64,000 nt of DNA, from assembly GCA_945643635.1 (NCBI GenBank), contig CALZFC010000252.1:600001-664000 (forward strand). The letters are read 5' to 3'. The notes under the pieces were generated by a model that ran no database searches, was not told the DNA's origin, and was given only the letters and a program-made list of their open reading frames with translations. This document shows, piece by piece, positions 62,601 to 64,000 of this stretch (the first letter of the stretch is position 1; each line of letters starts with the position of its first letter). Source of the DNA: Allodiplogaster sudhausi. Taxonomy: Eukaryota > Nematoda > Chromadorea > Rhabditida > Diplogasteridae. The translations under genes and the position numbers were made by a program.

Positions 62601-63981
62601 TGGCCAAAAACACAAATAGTCAATTTTAGGCCTTTAGACTAATTTCTTTTGCATACAAAGTATATACCATTTTAAAGAGGATAAAAAATTACATCGAATG
62701 GACTATTCCGTTTTAAAATTGATGAAGTTTGAAAAAAATTATGGTTTGCAGCCAAAGCCGAAATTTGCTCAGAAACCCATATTCAAACGCAGATACCCAA
62801 AAAAAAGTATCCGAGATTTTTCCTCGCAGAAACATATTCTGTGTAGTTTTTCCTGCTCTTTCTCATTTACTATTCGGTTTTTTGGACGTAATAGTTTAAA
62901 AAAAGTTATTGCCTGAAAACGACTTTTTAAAAACTTAAATTGGAGAAAAGTCATATAAATTTTATTTTTCGAAAATGGTCTCCACGGACTTTTTTGTGTA
63001 GTTTTGAACAAGGAATCTAACAGTGAAAAGATTATTTAGAAATATTGAGTATAACGGTAGTTATGGTCATCCAAATTTTATGAACATTACGACTTATATC
63101 TAAGTGAAAATTTTTTTTCTTAACTTTCTGACCGCCTAGACTTCGTTATGAACACTAGATACATCCCTCATAATGTTTTCAAGGTTGTAGAAAAATTATG
63201 AATTTCTAGGGCAGGCGTCCATAGCGGCCTCCTTGAGTCTTTCAGAGAGGCTCTCTTAAACACTCTTAATTTTTATGAGATAAATAGCAGATAAAAGTGG
63301 AACGGATAGGGAAATAGTGAATATTGAGGCAACTGAAGGACTGGCTGCGGGCGTGTGCGAAGGGAATCAGCGAGTTGATGCATCCGGTCGAGTGGACCAC
63401 TCCACTCGGACTCCCTGTTCTCCAGCCATACCTGACTAGGACCAGCCAGCAGGGAAGGCTCTTCCACAAACCAAAGCAATCCAAGCAGGTACGCAGAGAG
63501 TGAGAGAGCGAGAGAGAGAAGAGATAGAGAGGAGAGAGAGAGAGGAGAGAGAGAGAGGAGAGAGAGAGAGTGCTGCCTTTGCAGGAGTCAGCCTTCCCCC
63601 CGAACCTGGTGCACTCTCTGGATTCCTCTCACATGATGTTGACTGCTCTGCTGGTGGCCCGTCACGGGGTGACCTTCGCAGCAGTCCACGACTGCTTCTG
63701 GACCCACGCAGCCGACATCCCTCTCATGAGCCAGGCATGCAGACGACAATTCGTTGCCCTCCATGAAACTCCTCTGGTCGCAGAGTCAGTTAGCCGCATT
63801 CACTCTCCAGTCTATCTTGATCTCTTTGAGATTCTCCCGCCAGATGAAGGAACGATACTTGCCACTGCTAAAAGGGAACGAAGAAAGTCTTTGTCATTAC
63901 TCGGACCTTTTCACTCCCAAAGCTCAACTTGGTGAACTGGATATAAAAGAAGTAATGAACTCTGAATACTTCTTCAGTTAA
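54119..63981 (+). CDS. POLRMT: Mitochondrial DNA-directed RNA polymerase
   Basis: Single-subunit T7-like polymerase that transcribes the mitochondrial genome. The N-terminus [10 protein letters not shown] is basic and fits a mitochondrial transit peptide. About 18 exons; clear blocks include 54119-54404, 54457-54572, 54616-54858, 56635-56909, 56961-57150, 57479-57602, 57989-58081, 58193-58390, 58482-58613, 58987-59172, 59221-59402, 59460-59613, 59708 onwards, 60180-60323, 60373-60475, 60562-60630, 63329-63487, 63585-63774, 63813-63981. Polymerase landmarks: [12 protein letters not shown], motif [13 protein letters not shown] (about 59889), motif [13 protein letters not shown] (60379), W-T-T-P-L-G-L-P-V, motif [10 protein letters not shown] (Asp at 63690) and the C-terminal Y-F-F-S. 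All catalytic residues are intact. The intron 60324-60372 begins GC. Exons around 58.6-58.9 kb are not fully reconciled. Confidence 0.94.
54955..56550. repeat. Repeat-derived material in a POLRMT intron
   Basis: The 1.77-kb intron 54859-56634 holds, at 54955-55270, GGCCCGG-rich blocks resembling those at 16.35-17.0 kb, and from about 55330 to 56550 anonymous DNA unlike the compact introns around it. A GGTTCGAAACC on the minus strand near 54930 matches a tRNA B-box, so a tRNA-derived relic is possible. No coding frame is convincing. Confidence 0.4.
60662..63259. mobile_element. 2.6-kb TTAA-flanked palindromic element in a POLRMT intron
   Basis: Two arms of about 1.23 kb are near-perfect reverse complements around a 126-nt loop (61891-62016). 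Both outer ends read TTAAGAGAGCCTCTC inward; further in both carry CGCCTGCCCTAGAAATTCAT. TTAA at each border fits the target preference of piggyBac-type transposases. No transposase is encoded; matching frames in the two arms are mirror images of each other. It lies between the exons ending at 60630 and starting at 63329. Confidence 0.92.
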
Positions 63982-64000
63982 CTAAGCACTTCTTTGTTAC

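Noticed and set aside
60899..62916. Paired similar frames of 60-80 codons in both halves of the 60.7-63.2 kb element
   Set aside because: They are mirror copies forced by the palindrome, AT-rich, with no transposase motif.

Overview
The window is eukaryotic nuclear DNA: genes broken by many short introns (mostly 45-80 nt), GT-AG splice sites with a few GC-AG introns, no operons of bacterial type, and abundant GA/CT microsatellites. A nematode is the best guess. The plus-strand gene at 39.4-41.4 kb encodes a GOB-1-type trehalose-6-phosphate phosphatase, a family I know from nematodes, and three genes have a 3' splice site directly in front of the start codon, as expected for spliced-leader trans-splicing. 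The lineage within nematodes cannot be told.

Left part (0-18 kb): the last exons of an unidentified plus-strand gene (1-167); proteasome subunit alpha-6 on the minus strand (1.3-3.2 kb); an axonemal dynein light chain of the DNALI1/p28 family on the plus strand (4.2-5.3 kb); and a very large minus-strand gene (6.4-18.0 kb) whose 8.2-kb exon carries about 27 near-identical 252-bp units coding an 84-residue Pro/Lys/Asp/Glu-rich repeat, followed by small exons with calponin-like repeats. A solo LTR sits in one of its introns.

Middle (18-38 kb): a UDP-glucuronosyltransferase gene (plus) with an in-frame stop in its donor-binding signature and an inverted-repeat element in an intron; a coiled-coil protein gene (plus, 22.5-24.8 kb); then a stretch very rich in CT/GA tracts holding minus-strand genes: an EGF-type membrane protein (C-terminal exons clear, N-terminal exons not), a small secreted-protein candidate, a degenerate Ras-like GTPase ending in a CaaX box, some unassigned exons, and the ESCRT-I subunit MVB12.

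Right part (39-64 kb): four plus-strand genes in a row: trehalose phosphatase, site-1 protease (MBTPS1), the RNase DIS3L2, and mitochondrial RNA polymerase (POLRMT). DIS3L2 and POLRMT are close enough (poly(A) signal to next start about 95 bp) for an operon-like pair. POLRMT contains a 2.6-kb TTAA-flanked palindrome in an intron.

Most genes are unrelated housekeeping functions (protein degradation, vesicle sorting, proteolytic signalling, RNA decay, mitochondrial transcription). The most unusual items are the giant repeat/calponin gene, the degenerate GTPase, the triplicated 5' splice site in DIS3L2, and the long intronic palindromes. Exon coordinates given below were derived by hand translation and are firm where homology or phase agree, tentative where stated.
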